A stretch of 64,000 nucleotides of DNA from Paraburkholderia caballeronis (GTDB lineage: Bacteria; Pseudomonadota; Gammaproteobacteria; Burkholderiales; Burkholderiaceae), in the NCBI RefSeq assembly GCF_900104845.1, contig NZ_FNSR01000002.1:2253449-2317448 (forward strand). The letters run 5' to 3'. Positions 9,251 to 17,787 of this stretch are shown here, piece after piece. Below the pieces are notes generated by a model, which searched no databases, was not told the origin of the DNA, and saw nothing but the letters and a program-made list of their open reading frames with translations. Positions within the stretch are counted from its first letter, which is position 1. Each line of letters opens with the position of its first letter. A program made the position numbers and the translations under genes.

Positions 9251-11050
9251 ATGACGTTCTTTAACCCGCAACCCGGCGCCGCGCCCGGCTCCGTCACCAA
9301 CCGCGAGGTGCTCGCGTTCGTCTGGTCGTTCTGGATGAAACGCCGGCGCACGTTCGCACTCGCGTGCGTGCTGACGCTCGTATGGACCGGCCTCGACCTG
9401 TCGCTGCCGATGGCGTCGTCGCGGCTGATCGCGGCGGTCGCGCCGCTGCCCGCCGACGCGCCGCGCGCATGGCTCGCCTGGCGCGCCTACCTGCTGCTGT
9501 TCGCAGCGTATGCGATCGTCCGCAACGTCGCGTTCCGGCTGTGGGCGCGGATCGCCGCGTTCAACATGGAGGCGATGACGAACGAGGTGTTCGGCCGCCT
9601 GCAGGCCGCGCCCGCCGAATGGCACGCGAACCACGCGGGCGGCGAGACGATCCGGCGCGTCGTCCGCGCGATGTGGGGCTACGACGCGGTGACGGACGCA
9701 TTCACGATCTGGCTCGTGCCGTCGCTCGTCGTGCTGGTCGGCCTGTGCGTCGCGCTGTGCTGGCGCGAGCCGGTTGCGGGCCTCGTCGCGCTCGGCGTCG
9801 TCTGCGTGTTCGTGACCGGCAGCGTGCTGCTCACGGTGCGCTACGTGCGGCCCGCGAATCTTCTGTCGAACCGGCGCGACGGGCTGTTGAGCGGCATGCT
9901 GAACGACTCGCTCGGCGCGAACGGCGCGGTCAAGAGTTTCGCGGCCGAGCCTCGCGAAGCGGCGCGGATCGCCGAAGCGACCGCCGCGTGGCGCGCGTCG
10001 ATCCTCGTCACGTGGAACCGTTTCATCGACATGGGGCTGCTGCAGAACCTGTGTCTGCTCGCGCTGCTCGCCGGGCTTTCCGCCGCGATGCTGAACGCAT
10101 GGACCCACGCGCGCGCCGACGCGGGCGACATCGCGTTTGCGATCACGTCGTTTCTCGTGATGAGCGGTTATCTGCGCAACGTCGGCGAGAACGTGCGGCA
10201 GTTGCAGCGCGGTTTCGACGACGTATCCGATGCGGTCGCGCTGCGGCACGAACGATCGGAAGACGTCGCGCCGATGAACGACGAATCGCCGTTCACGCGC
10301 GGCCGGATCGTGTTCGACGACGTCGGTTTCGCGTATCCGGGCGCGAAGCGCGCGATCTGCGAGCATCTGAACGTGTCGATCGAGCCCGGCGAGATCGTCG
10401 CGGTGATGGGGCCGAGCGGCACCGGCAAATCGACGCTGGTGAAACTGCTGCAACGGCTGTACGAGCCGCACCACGGCCGCATCGCGATCGACGGCGTCGA
10501 TACGGCGACGGTGCCGCTGAACGCATTGCGCGGCGCGATCGCGGTCGCCGCGCAGCAGCCGGACCTGTTCCATCGCACGGTGTTCGACAACATCGCGTAT
10601 GCGAGGCCCGATGCGAGCCGCGCGGAAGTCGAGGACGCCGCGCGGGCCGCGCATGCGGATCGTTTCATCGCGGCGTTGCCGGACGGTTACGACACGATGG
10701 TCGGCGAGCGCGGCGTGAAGCTGTCCGGCGGCCAGCGGCAGCGCATCGCGCTCGCGCGCGCCTTGCTCGCGGACGCGCCGATCGTCGTGCTCGACGAAGC
10801 GACGTCCGCGCTCGACGCGCACACCGAACAGGCGGTGCTCGCGGGCCTGCGCGAACGGCTCGCCGGGCGCACCTGCCTGTTCATCACGCACCGGCCGTCG
10901 GCCGCGCGCTTCGCGGACCGCGTGCTGCATTTCGCGGACGGCCGGTTAGCGGAAGGACCGCTTGCCGCCGACTCGCTGCATGCGGCGTCGCCAGGCGCGC
11001 GGCCGAACGGCGCACCGCGCTACGAGCACGACACGGCGGGCGCCGCGTGA
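9251..11050 (+). CDS. ABC exporter half-transporter (fused membrane and ATPase domains)
   Basis: 599 residues. An N-terminal membrane domain of about six helices runs to roughly residue 325. A complete ATPase domain follows: Walker A GPSGTGKST near residue 388, signature [16 protein letters not shown] near 491, Walker B IVVLDEATSALD, and the switch histidine in FITHRPSAARF. This is the type IV exporter (MsbA-like) architecture and should work as a homodimer. The substrate is unknown, with no neighbouring peptide or periplasmic adaptor. No good ribosome site precedes the ATG. Confidence 0.88.
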   Translation: MTFFNPQPGAAPGSVTNREVLAFVWSFWMKRRRTFALACVLTLVWTGLDLSLPMASSRLIAAVAPLPADAPRAWLAWRAYLLLFAAYAIVRNVAFRLWARIAAFNMEAMTNEVFGRLQAAPAEWHANHAGGETIRRVVRAMWGYDAVTDAFTIWLVPSLVVLVGLCVALCWREPVAGLVALGVVCVFVTGSVLLTVRYVRPANLLSNRRDGLLSGMLNDSLGANGAVKSFAAEPREAARIAEATAAWRASILVTWNRFIDMGLLQNLCLLALLAGLSAAMLNAWTHARADAGDIAFAITSFLVMSGYLRNVGENVRQLQRGFDDVSDAVALRHERSEDVAPMNDESPFTRGRIVFDDVGFAYPGAKRAICEHLNVSIEPGEIVAVMGPSGTGKSTLVKLLQRLYEPHHGRIAIDGVDTATVPLNALRGAIAVAAQQPDLFHRTVFDNIAYARPDASRAEVEDAARAAHADRFIAALPDGYDTMVGERGVKLSGGQRQRIALARALLADAPIVVLDEATSALDAHTEQAVLAGLRERLAGRTCLFITHRPSAARFADRVLHFADGRLAEGPLAADSLHAASPGARPNGAPRYEHDTAGAA

Positions 11051-11260
11051 AGCCGGCTGGAGGCCCGCATAAAGCCCGCTTGAAACGATTTACGCCGTCC
11101 GCTTGCAGTACCGCTTAAAAAGGTATGCACGCACAGGGGGATGCGCGAAGGACCGCGCACCGCCACAATCACGAGATCCCGCGCGACGCGGCGGCCGTAT
11201 TCCGTTTGCCGGCCGCCGCGCATCCGCGCTTCATGCAGTTCACAGAAAACAGGAGCACTC

Positions 11261-12112
11261 ATGGCTACGCAGAACGACAAGCCCGTCTGGTTCATCACCG
11301 GCTGCTCGACCGGTTTCGGCCGCGAGATCGCGCGCAAGACGCTGAGCCTCGGCTACCCGACCGTCATTACCGCGCGCAATCCGTCCACGCTCGCCGATCT
11401 CGCGAACGAGTACGCGGACCTCGCGCTCGTGCTCGAACTCGACGTGATGAAGGCCGCGCAGATCGAGGCCGCGACGCGCGCGGCAATCGAACGCTTCGGC
11501 CGCATCGACGTGCTCGTGAACAACGCGGGCATCGGCTACTTCGGCTCGTTCGAGGAAAGCGAGCGCGACGAAGTCCGCACGATGTTCGACATCAACGTGT
11601 GGGGCCTCGCGGACATGACCCGCGCGGTGCTGCCGCAGATGCGCAAGCAGCGTTCGGGCACGATCGTGAACATCTCGTCGGTCGGCGGGATCATCGCGTT
11701 CCCGGCGCTCAGCTTCTACAACGCGACGAAGTTCGCCGTGGAGGCGTTGTCCGAGTCGCTGTCGCAGGAACTCGCGCCGCTCGGCATCAAGGTGCTGGTC
11801 GTGGAGCCGGGTCCGTTCCGCACCGACTGGGCGGGCCGTTCCGCGAACCAGGCGCCGCAGACGATCGACGACTACGCGAACACCGCGAAGGCCCGCACCG
11901 ACATGATCCGCGGCTATAGCGGCAAACAGCCGGGCGACCCGGTGCGCGCGGCCGACGCGATCGTGAAGACGGTCGAGAGCGAGAACCCGCCGCTGCGCCT
12001 GCTGCTCGGCAAGGCCGCGCTCGCGAACGCGCGGCTCAAGCTCGATGCGTTGAAGCGCGATTTCGACGGCTGGGAGACGGTGTCGGCGGGCGCGGACTTT
12101 CCGGAAGGTTGA
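11261..12112 (+). CDS. SDR-family oxidoreductase
   Basis: 283 residues, classical SDR. The cofactor site is FITGCSTGFGREIA, NNAG is at NNAGIGYFG, the catalytic serine is in VNISSVGG, and the Tyr/Lys pair is in SFYNATKFAVEAL. The C-terminal segment QPGDPVRAADAIV is shared in pattern with the SDRs at 12410 and 58055. AGGAG at 11251-11255 fixes the ATG at 11261. It is a likely cytosolic NAD(P)-dependent dehydrogenase of unknown substrate. A strong terminator follows, so it is probably a single-gene unit. Confidence 0.88.
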   Translation: MATQNDKPVWFITGCSTGFGREIARKTLSLGYPTVITARNPSTLADLANEYADLALVLELDVMKAAQIEAATRAAIERFGRIDVLVNNAGIGYFGSFEESERDEVRTMFDINVWGLADMTRAVLPQMRKQRSGTIVNISSVGGIIAFPALSFYNATKFAVEALSESLSQELAPLGIKVLVVEPGPFRTDWAGRSANQAPQTIDDYANTAKARTDMIRGYSGKQPGDPVRAADAIVKTVESENPPLRLLLGKAALANARLKLDALKRDFDGWETVSAGADFPEG

Positions 12113-12145
12113 ACGGCGCTGATCGCCCGTCGTATTGACGGATGA

Positions 12146-12199
12146 CGCGACGCCCGATGGCGCGGCCGATGGCTGCTTCGGAGGGCGTCGCGTTTTTTT
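12146..12199 (+). terminator. Rho-independent terminator after the SDR gene
   Basis: CGCGACGCCC (12146-12155) pairs perfectly with GGGCGTCGCG (12183-12192), followed by seven T. The loop is 27 bases and may fold further. It lies 33 bases after the SDR stop. The rest of the space to 12409 holds nothing recognisable. Confidence 0.75.
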
Positions 12200-12409
12200 A
12201 TGCGGCTGTGGATGCGGATGGTCGGACCCTGTCGCGCCGTTCGTCGCATCGTGTTCGGCGCGATGCGCGATACGTCTGCGCACAAGGCGCACGTATCGGC
12301 CGTCAAACCCGGTTGGGAATGCCTGCGACGGCACGGCCTCGCAACGAAAACCGCACGGCTTCAAACGACGCGTCGGCGTTACATCGACCCACGCGTCGCG
12401 TCATCGCCC

Positions 12410-13261
12410 CTACCCCGCAAACCCCGTAGAGGAAGCCAGCGCCTTCCACGCATCGGTCTCCGTCGCGACAAAAGCGAGCTTCCGCGCAATCGCGTCCAGC
12501 GTATCGTTGCCGAGCGGCAGCCGCAGCGGCGGCTCGTTGCTGTCCACCAGCGTCACCAGCGCCGCCGCGAGTTTCGCCGGATCGCCCGGCTGCTGACGGT
12601 TCAATCCCGCCGCCCGCTCGCGGGTCGCGCCCGAGGTCGCCGCGTAATCCGCGATCACGTTCGGCGACACGACGAGCGACGACGCATCGAGAAACTCGGT
12701 GCGGAAGTAACCCGGCTCGATCACCGTCGCGTGAATGCCGAGCGGCGCCAGTTCCGCGTGCAGCGCCTCGGTCAGCCCCTCGACGGCGAACTTCGTCGAG
12801 CAGTACACGCCGAACCCCGCCGACGCGCGAAAGCCGCCGATCGACGACACGTTGATAACATGCCCCGAGCGCCGCGCGCGCATCGCCGGCAGCACCGCGC
12901 GCGTGACGTTCAACAGGCCGAACACGTTCGTGTCGTACATGCGCCGCGCTTCGGCGTCGCTCGACTCCTCGACCGCGCCGAGCAGCCCGAAACCCGCGTT
13001 GTTCACCAGCACGTCGATGCGGCCGAAACGGGCAAGCCCCGCTTGGGCCGCCGCGCGGGCCCGCGCTTCGTCGGTCACGTCCAGCTTCACCGGCAATACC
13101 GCCGGGTTGTCGCCGAAGCGTTCGACGATCGCCGCCGTATTGCGGCCGGCCGCGATCACCGCGTTGCCGTCCGCGAGCGCCGCGCCGGCAATCTGTGCGC
13201 CCAGGCCGCGCGCCGCGCCGGTAATTAGCCACACCCGTTTGAACGGCTGTTCGTTGCTCAT
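12410..13261 (-). CDS. SDR-family oxidoreductase
   Basis: 283 residues, the same length and type as the SDR at 11261 and convergent with it. Motifs are WLITGAARGLGAQIA, NNAGFGLLG, INVSSIGGF with the catalytic serine, and GVYCSTKFAVEGL with YxxxK. The tail again contains QQPGDPAKLAAALV followed by NEPPLRLPLG. The ATG at 13261 has GAGGAG just upstream. The two neighbouring SDRs look like diverged paralogues. The substrate is unknown. Confidence 0.88.
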   Translation of the reverse strand: MSNEQPFKRVWLITGAARGLGAQIAGAALADGNAVIAAGRNTAAIVERFGDNPAVLPVKLDVTDEARARAAAQAGLARFGRIDVLVNNAGFGLLGAVEESSDAEARRMYDTNVFGLLNVTRAVLPAMRARRSGHVINVSSIGGFRASAGFGVYCSTKFAVEGLTEALHAELAPLGIHATVIEPGYFRTEFLDASSLVVSPNVIADYAATSGATRERAAGLNRQQPGDPAKLAAALVTLVDSNEPPLRLPLGNDTLDAIARKLAFVATETDAWKALASSTGFAG

Positions 13262-13336
13262 CGTGGACTCCTCGAAGGAACGGGCCGAACACGCATCGCG
13301 TTGCATGGCCCGATGTTGAATGGTGGCGGCCGTCGC

Positions 13337-13633
13337 TCACGCGGCCTGCGTGTCGAACGCGATCGCTTCGACGCCCGCGCCCGCGAAATTCGCGAGGTCA
13401 TGGTGCGCCGCGTGGCCGATCTCCGATTCGAGCGCGGCCGTCATCGCGTCGAACGAGCGGAACGTCAGGATCGCGACGAGATGCCATGCGCCGCCACCCA
13501 CGTCGCCGCGATTGACCTCGTAGCCGGTCAGCCCCGGCAACTGGCGCGCGAGCGGCACGTGCACGTTGAAGTAGTGGTGGTCGAATGCAGCCGGATCGTC
13601 CGGATGCCGATACCTCGCGATCAGCTTCGCCAT
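13337..13633 (-). CDS. EthD-like domain protein
   Basis: 98 residues. MAKLIARYRHPDDPAAFDHHYFNVHVPLARQLPG is the typical opening of EthD (dimeric alpha-beta barrel) proteins, where the HVP segment is conserved. AWHLVAILTFRSFDAMTAAL follows. Such proteins are small cytosolic enzymes or helpers in degradation of ethers and aromatic compounds. It is read in the same direction as the SDR downstream of it (76 bases apart), so co-transcription with that SDR is likely. An in-frame GTG at 13657 is possible but less likely than the ATG. Confidence 0.8.
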   Translation of the reverse strand: MAKLIARYRHPDDPAAFDHHYFNVHVPLARQLPGLTGYEVNRGDVGGGAWHLVAILTFRSFDAMTAALESEIGHAAHHDLANFAGAGVEAIAFDTQAA

Positions 13634-13872
13634 GAGGGTTCCGCTCGTGCGCGCCACGGGACGCGGCGCGCCATGAACGAAGCGTAACGGCCGCGCCGCG
13701 CGCCGGTAAGCGGCGCGCGCTGCACAGCGTATGAAGCGGAGCTAACAGATGCGCGACGATCCAGCCGGACATCGGTGTGCGTCGATGTCCGAAGCAGAAG
13801 CGTGGCCCGTTTGCACAACGAGCGTCGCGCATGCGGTAACGCGGTATCGCCGGATACGCTTTGAAGAGGGAC

Positions 13873-14871
13873 TTACAGCCGCGGGCTGGCTTCCACGCAG
13901 AGCGTCGCCGGAGTGGGGCCGGCCCGGCTGTCGTGCAGCGGCTGGTCCTGAAGCACCCGATACAGCCGCTGCTGATCGTCGGGCCGGCACAACGCGGTGC
14001 CTTGCGCGAGCAGCGTCGCGGACGCGGCCGCGACCGCATGACGGAACGCGACGTCGAGCGCATCGCCCCGATCGAGCGCCCACACCATCGCGCCGACAAA
14101 GCTGTCGCCCGCGCCGATCGCGCTGGACACCGCCATCGGCAGCGCATCCGCGCGCAGCGTGAGGCCGGCCGCGACGACCATCGCGCCGCGTTCGCCGAGC
14201 GTCAGCGCGACGACTTCCGCGCGTCCGTCGCGAACGATCCGCGCGGCCGCGCCGCGCCATTCGTCCTCCGTTTCGAGCGGCGCGCCGGTCAGCTCGCGCA
14301 GTTCGCTCAGGCTCGGCTTCACGAGGAATACGCGTTCGTTCAACGCTTTCTTCAGCGCGGGGCCGGACGTGTCGAGCACCACGCGCGCGCCGCGCGCGCG
14401 GGCGATCCGTGCGAGGTTCGCATACGCGTCGTCGGGCAAGCCCGGCGGCAGGCTGCCGCTCAGCACCAGATAACGGGGCGGCGGATCGAGCGACTCGACG
14501 TGGCGCAGCACCCGCTCCCATTCGTCCGCGCCGACGACCGGCCCCGGCAGCACGAAGCGATATTCGCGGCCGGTCGTCGTCTCTCGCACCGAAAAGTTCT
14601 CGCGCGTGTCGCCGGCGATCCCGATGCACGCGCTGCGCACCTGTTCCGCGTCGAGCATCCGTTGCAGCATCTGCCCGACCGCGCCGCCCGCGAGATACAG
14701 CGCCACGCAGTCGCCGCCGAGCCGCCGGATCACGCGCGCGACGTTGATCCCGCCGCCGCCCGGGTCGCGCCGCGCACACGCGCAGCGCAGCTTGTGCGTG
14801 TCGGTCACCTGCGCGACGGACGTTGCGACGTCGATCGCGGGATTCAACGTCACGGTGACGATGCCGGTCAT
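13873..14871 (-). CDS. pfkB: PfkB-type 6-phosphofructokinase
   Basis: 332 residues of the ribokinase/PfkB family. The substrate-binding loop PGGGGINVAR is at residues 37-46 and LVLSGSLPPG in the middle. The ATP/anion-hole motif IGAGDSFVGAM contains the catalytic aspartate. KLRCACARRDPGGGGINVA and QGTALCRPDDQQRLYRVL line up with the E. coli minor phosphofructokinase (KLRC, QGTRLC-DD) rather than with FruK. It should phosphorylate fructose-6-phosphate in the cytosol. The gene is second after the 158-residue gene at 14904, behind an ANR-like box, so induction at low oxygen is likely. About 25 extra residues at the C-terminus are unusual. Confidence 0.85.
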   Translation of the reverse strand: MTGIVTVTLNPAIDVATSVAQVTDTHKLRCACARRDPGGGGINVARVIRRLGGDCVALYLAGGAVGQMLQRMLDAEQVRSACIGIAGDTRENFSVRETTTGREYRFVLPGPVVGADEWERVLRHVESLDPPPRYLVLSGSLPPGLPDDAYANLARIARARGARVVLDTSGPALKKALNERVFLVKPSLSELRELTGAPLETEDEWRGAAARIVRDGRAEVVALTLGERGAMVVAAGLTLRADALPMAVSSAIGAGDSFVGAMVWALDRGDALDVAFRHAVAAASATLLAQGTALCRPDDQQRLYRVLQDQPLHDSRAGPTPATLCVEASPRL

Positions 14872-14903
14872 CGGGTTCCCTGTGGTTTTGTCGTTGTCGT
14901 CGT

Positions 14904-15380
14904 TCAGATCGTCACGTAGCCATCGAACGTCCACGGCAGCTTCATCGACGGCGGCAGCGCATCGAGTCCGGTTTCACCGAAGCTCGTGCCGGTGAACCCC
15001 GGCGCGCCGTCGGCCGAAAAGAGCGGCACGAACGCAAACGTGTCGTTGATGCGGACCAGCGCGTGCTCGTTCAAGGGCGACGGCGCATAGATCGCGACCG
15101 AGCGGAACAGCGCCGGCGCGCCGCCGCCGTTGTCGCCTGGCCCGGCAATATGCGTGACGAGCGGCCCGCTCGTCCGGTAATGCGCGGGCAGCGTCCACGT
15201 CGCGCCGTCGCGCTCGACCGTCGAAGCCGGCACATATGCGAGCGGCACGCCCGGATACGGCAGGCAGTACCCCTGCGGCGCGACCGGACCGTCCGGCCCG
15301 AGCGCGAGCGGCGGATACGCCCACAACGACAGGTTGATCGTCGCCGTCTTTTGCCTGAAGAACTCCGCCAGCCAGTCCAT
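14904..15380 (-). CDS. Unrecognised protein co-transcribed with pfkB
   Basis: 158 residues, family not recognised. It has no signal peptide and no membrane helix. It begins MDWLAEFFRQKTATINLSLW and is rich in proline and glycine in the middle (GYCLPYPGVPLAY, HIAGPGDNGGGAPALF), with a mostly beta-type pattern. AGGAG is placed well before the ATG at 15380. The gap to pfkB is 32 bases, and an ANR-type palindrome lies about 100 bases upstream. The context therefore suggests a role in low-oxygen metabolism or stress; nothing in the sequence tells the reaction. Confidence 0.75.
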   Translation of the reverse strand: MDWLAEFFRQKTATINLSLWAYPPLALGPDGPVAPQGYCLPYPGVPLAYVPASTVERDGATWTLPAHYRTSGPLVTHIAGPGDNGGGAPALFRSVAIYAPSPLNEHALVRINDTFAFVPLFSADGAPGFTGTSFGETGLDALPPSMKLPWTFDGYVTI

Positions 15381-15474
15381 CGCTTTCTCCTGGTTCGTTG
15401 TGCCGTCCGCGCCGCGCGCCTTCACGGCCGTCGCGGTCCATACGGCGAGGGTGCTATGGCTCGCCGTTAACCGC

Positions 15475-15488
15475 TTGATTCACGTCAA
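15475..15488 (-). promoter_or_regulatory. ANR/FNR-type box TTGATTCACGTCAA (14904-pfkB operon)
   Basis: TTGAT-TCAC-GTCAA, one mismatch from the consensus TTGAT-N4-ATCAA. It is centred about 100 bases before the ATG at 15380. A CATAGC at the expected -10 distance (about 15453-15458, minus strand) fits a class II activated promoter. Confidence 0.65.
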
Positions 15489-15507
15489 GCGCCCGCGGAC
15501 GCCGCGC

Positions 15508-16638
15508 TCAATCCAGCGACTTGCGGAACCGCAGCACGCTCGCGCCGAGCATCACGACGCTGAGCACCGCGAGCCCGGCGAACTGCGGCCACAGCACGCC
15601 GATGCCGACGCCCTTCAGGAACTCGTCGCGCAGCACGACGAGGAAATAACGCAGCGGGTTCGCGAACGTCAGCCATTGCAGCACGCGCGGCATCGCGTCG
15701 ATCGGAAACGCGAAACCCGACAGGATGAACAGCGGATTCACGAGAAAGAAGTTCAGCGCGAACGCCTGCTGCTGCGTGCGCGAAAACGTCGACAGCAGCA
15801 GGCCGATGCCGAGCGTCGCGAGCAGGAACAGCGTGACGGCCGCGAGCATCACGAGCCAGTTGCCGACGAACGGCACGCGAAACCAGCCGATGCCGATCGC
15901 GGTCACGATCGCGACGTCGCCCAGCCCGATCAGGAAAAACGGCACGGTCTTGCCGAGGATGAATTCGACCGGCCGGATCGGACTCACCATGATCTGTTCG
16001 AGCGTGCCGACCTCGCGTTCGCGCACCACCGCGAACGCGGTCAGGCTCACGACCTGGATCAGCGTCAGCGTGCCGACCACGCCCGGGATGAAGAACCAGC
16101 GGTCGTCGATGCCCGGGTTGAACCACGGCCGCTCGTGCAGCGCGACCGCAAGCGCGGGCGGCGCGGCGCCCGCGTCGCGCGGCCACGCTTCGCGCGCCCA
16201 GTCGGCCTGGAACTGCGCGACCACCTGGTTCACGTAGCCGAGCGCGATCAGCGCGGTGTTCGAGTTGGTGCCGTCCACGATCACCTGCAACGGCGCGCGC
16301 CGGCCGTTCTGCAGATACTGCGCGAAACCCGCGTGGATCACGACCGCGACGCTCGCGCGGCCGGTGTCCACGTCGCGGCCGAGTTCGCGCTGCGAGTGCG
16401 CCGCGTCGATCACGTCGAAGCGGCCGGTCGCGACGAAGTGCGACACCAGCTCGCGACTCGCGGCGCTGTGGTCGAGGTCGAGCACGGCGGTCGGCACGTG
16501 GTTCACGGTGAAGGTCGCCGCGTAGCCGTACACCAGCACCTGGATCGCGAGCGGCACGACGAGCCGGAACATCGCCCAGCGGTCGCGGCGCAGTTCGAGG
16601 AACTCCTTCACCAGCATCGCGTGCACGCGTTCGAACAT
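15508..16638 (-). CDS. ABC-2 type permease, YhhJ-like
   Basis: 376 residues. One N-terminal helix (RLVVPLAIQVLVYGYAATF) is followed by a periplasmic domain of about 140 residues, then five helices from about residue 190. The motif VVREREVGTLEQIMVSPIRPVEFILGKTVPF is the family signature of drug/glycan ABC-2 permeases. It is last of five genes: adaptor, two ATPases, two permeases. The permease at 30478 in the second exporter operon is its counterpart. It should form the membrane pore with the permease at 16651. Confidence 0.88.
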   Translation of the reverse strand: MFERVHAMLVKEFLELRRDRWAMFRLVVPLAIQVLVYGYAATFTVNHVPTAVLDLDHSAASRELVSHFVATGRFDVIDAAHSQRELGRDVDTGRASVAVVIHAGFAQYLQNGRRAPLQVIVDGTNSNTALIALGYVNQVVAQFQADWAREAWPRDAGAAPPALAVALHERPWFNPGIDDRWFFIPGVVGTLTLIQVVSLTAFAVVREREVGTLEQIMVSPIRPVEFILGKTVPFFLIGLGDVAIVTAIGIGWFRVPFVGNWLVMLAAVTLFLLATLGIGLLLSTFSRTQQQAFALNFFLVNPLFILSGFAFPIDAMPRVLQWLTFANPLRYFLVVLRDEFLKGVGIGVLWPQFAGLAVLSVVMLGASVLRFRKSLD

Positions 16639-16650
16639 GGTCGCGTCCGG

Positions 16651-17787
16651 TCAGTCGAGGTGCTTGCGGAACGCGCGCACGCTGAGCCACACGATCACGG
16701 CCGCATACAGCGCGAGCGCCGCGAACGGCCAGCCGATGTCCGCGAGCGGGCTGCCCTTCAGGAACACCGCGCGCAGCATCGTCACGTAATAACGCGCGTA
16801 GACGAGGAACGTGACCGCCTGCACCGGCTTCGGCATCTGCTCGATCGCGAACGTGTAGCCGGACAGCATCGTGGTCGGCATCATCGTCAGCAGCAGCGCG
16901 ATCTGGCTCGCGCCGAGCTGGCTGCGAATCCGCACCGACATCAGATAACCGATGCCGAGCACGACCAGCGTGAACAGCGCGGTGATCGCGAGCAGCGTCA
17001 GCACGCTGCCGCGAAACGGCACGCCGAACCAGTACACGGTGACGAGGAGGCAGAACGCGGCGTTCGCGAAGCCGATCGCGAAGTATGGCGCGAGCTTGCC
17101 GAACATCACTTCGAGCGGCTTCACCGGCGTCGAGATCAACTGTTCCATCGTGCCGCGCTCCCATTCGCGCGCGACGGTCAGCGACGTGAGCTGCGCGCCG
17201 ACCAGCGCGAGGATCACCGCGACGACGCCCGGAATGATGAAGTTGCGGCTGTCGAGCCCCTCGTTGTACCAGACCCGCGATTCGATATCGACCGCGCCGA
17301 AGGTCTGCGGCTGAAGTCCATGCGCCTGCGCCCACCGCGTACCGAAGTCGGCGGTCGTCTGCGCGATCACGCCCTGCGCGTAGCCGGTCGCGATGTTGGT
17401 CGTGTTGGTGTCGCTCGCGTCGAACACGGTCTGCACGGTCGCGTTGCCGGTGCGCGCGAGCGTGCGCGAGAAGTCGACCGGAATCGTGACGACGCCGCTG
17501 CATTCGCGGCGGTCGAGCGCGGCGCGCACGTCGCGCTCGCTGCCGGCGAGCCGCACCGCCGAGAACCAGCCGGACGCGACGAACCGTTCGACCAGTTCGC
17601 GGCTCGCCTGGCTGCGCTCCTCGTCGTGCACGCACAGCGGCACGTGGCGGATGTCGAGGCTCACGCCGTAACCGAGCAGCGCCATCTGCATCATCGGCAT
17701 CAGCAGCGCGATCGCCAGGCTGCGCGGGTCGCGCCAGATCTGCAGCGTCTCCTTGTACGCCATCGCGATCAGCCGGCGCAGGCTCAT
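16651..17787 (-). CDS. ABC-2 type permease
   Basis: 378 residues with the same layout as the next gene: an N-terminal helix, a large periplasmic loop (containing FDASDTNTTNIATGYAQG), then five helices. TVAREWERGTMEQLISTPVKPLEVMFGKLAPYF is the ABC-2 signature. Its ATG overlaps the stop of the ATPase gene at 17784 by four bases (ATGA). It corresponds to the permease domain that is fused to the ATPases in the RbbA-like protein at 27745. A 12-base gap separates it from the second permease. Confidence 0.88.
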   Translation of the reverse strand: MSLRRLIAMAYKETLQIWRDPRSLAIALLMPMMQMALLGYGVSLDIRHVPLCVHDEERSQASRELVERFVASGWFSAVRLAGSERDVRAALDRRECSGVVTIPVDFSRTLARTGNATVQTVFDASDTNTTNIATGYAQGVIAQTTADFGTRWAQAHGLQPQTFGAVDIESRVWYNEGLDSRNFIIPGVVAVILALVGAQLTSLTVAREWERGTMEQLISTPVKPLEVMFGKLAPYFAIGFANAAFCLLVTVYWFGVPFRGSVLTLLAITALFTLVVLGIGYLMSVRIRSQLGASQIALLLTMMPTTMLSGYTFAIEQMPKPVQAVTFLVYARYYVTMLRAVFLKGSPLADIGWPFAALALYAAVIVWLSVRAFRKHLD

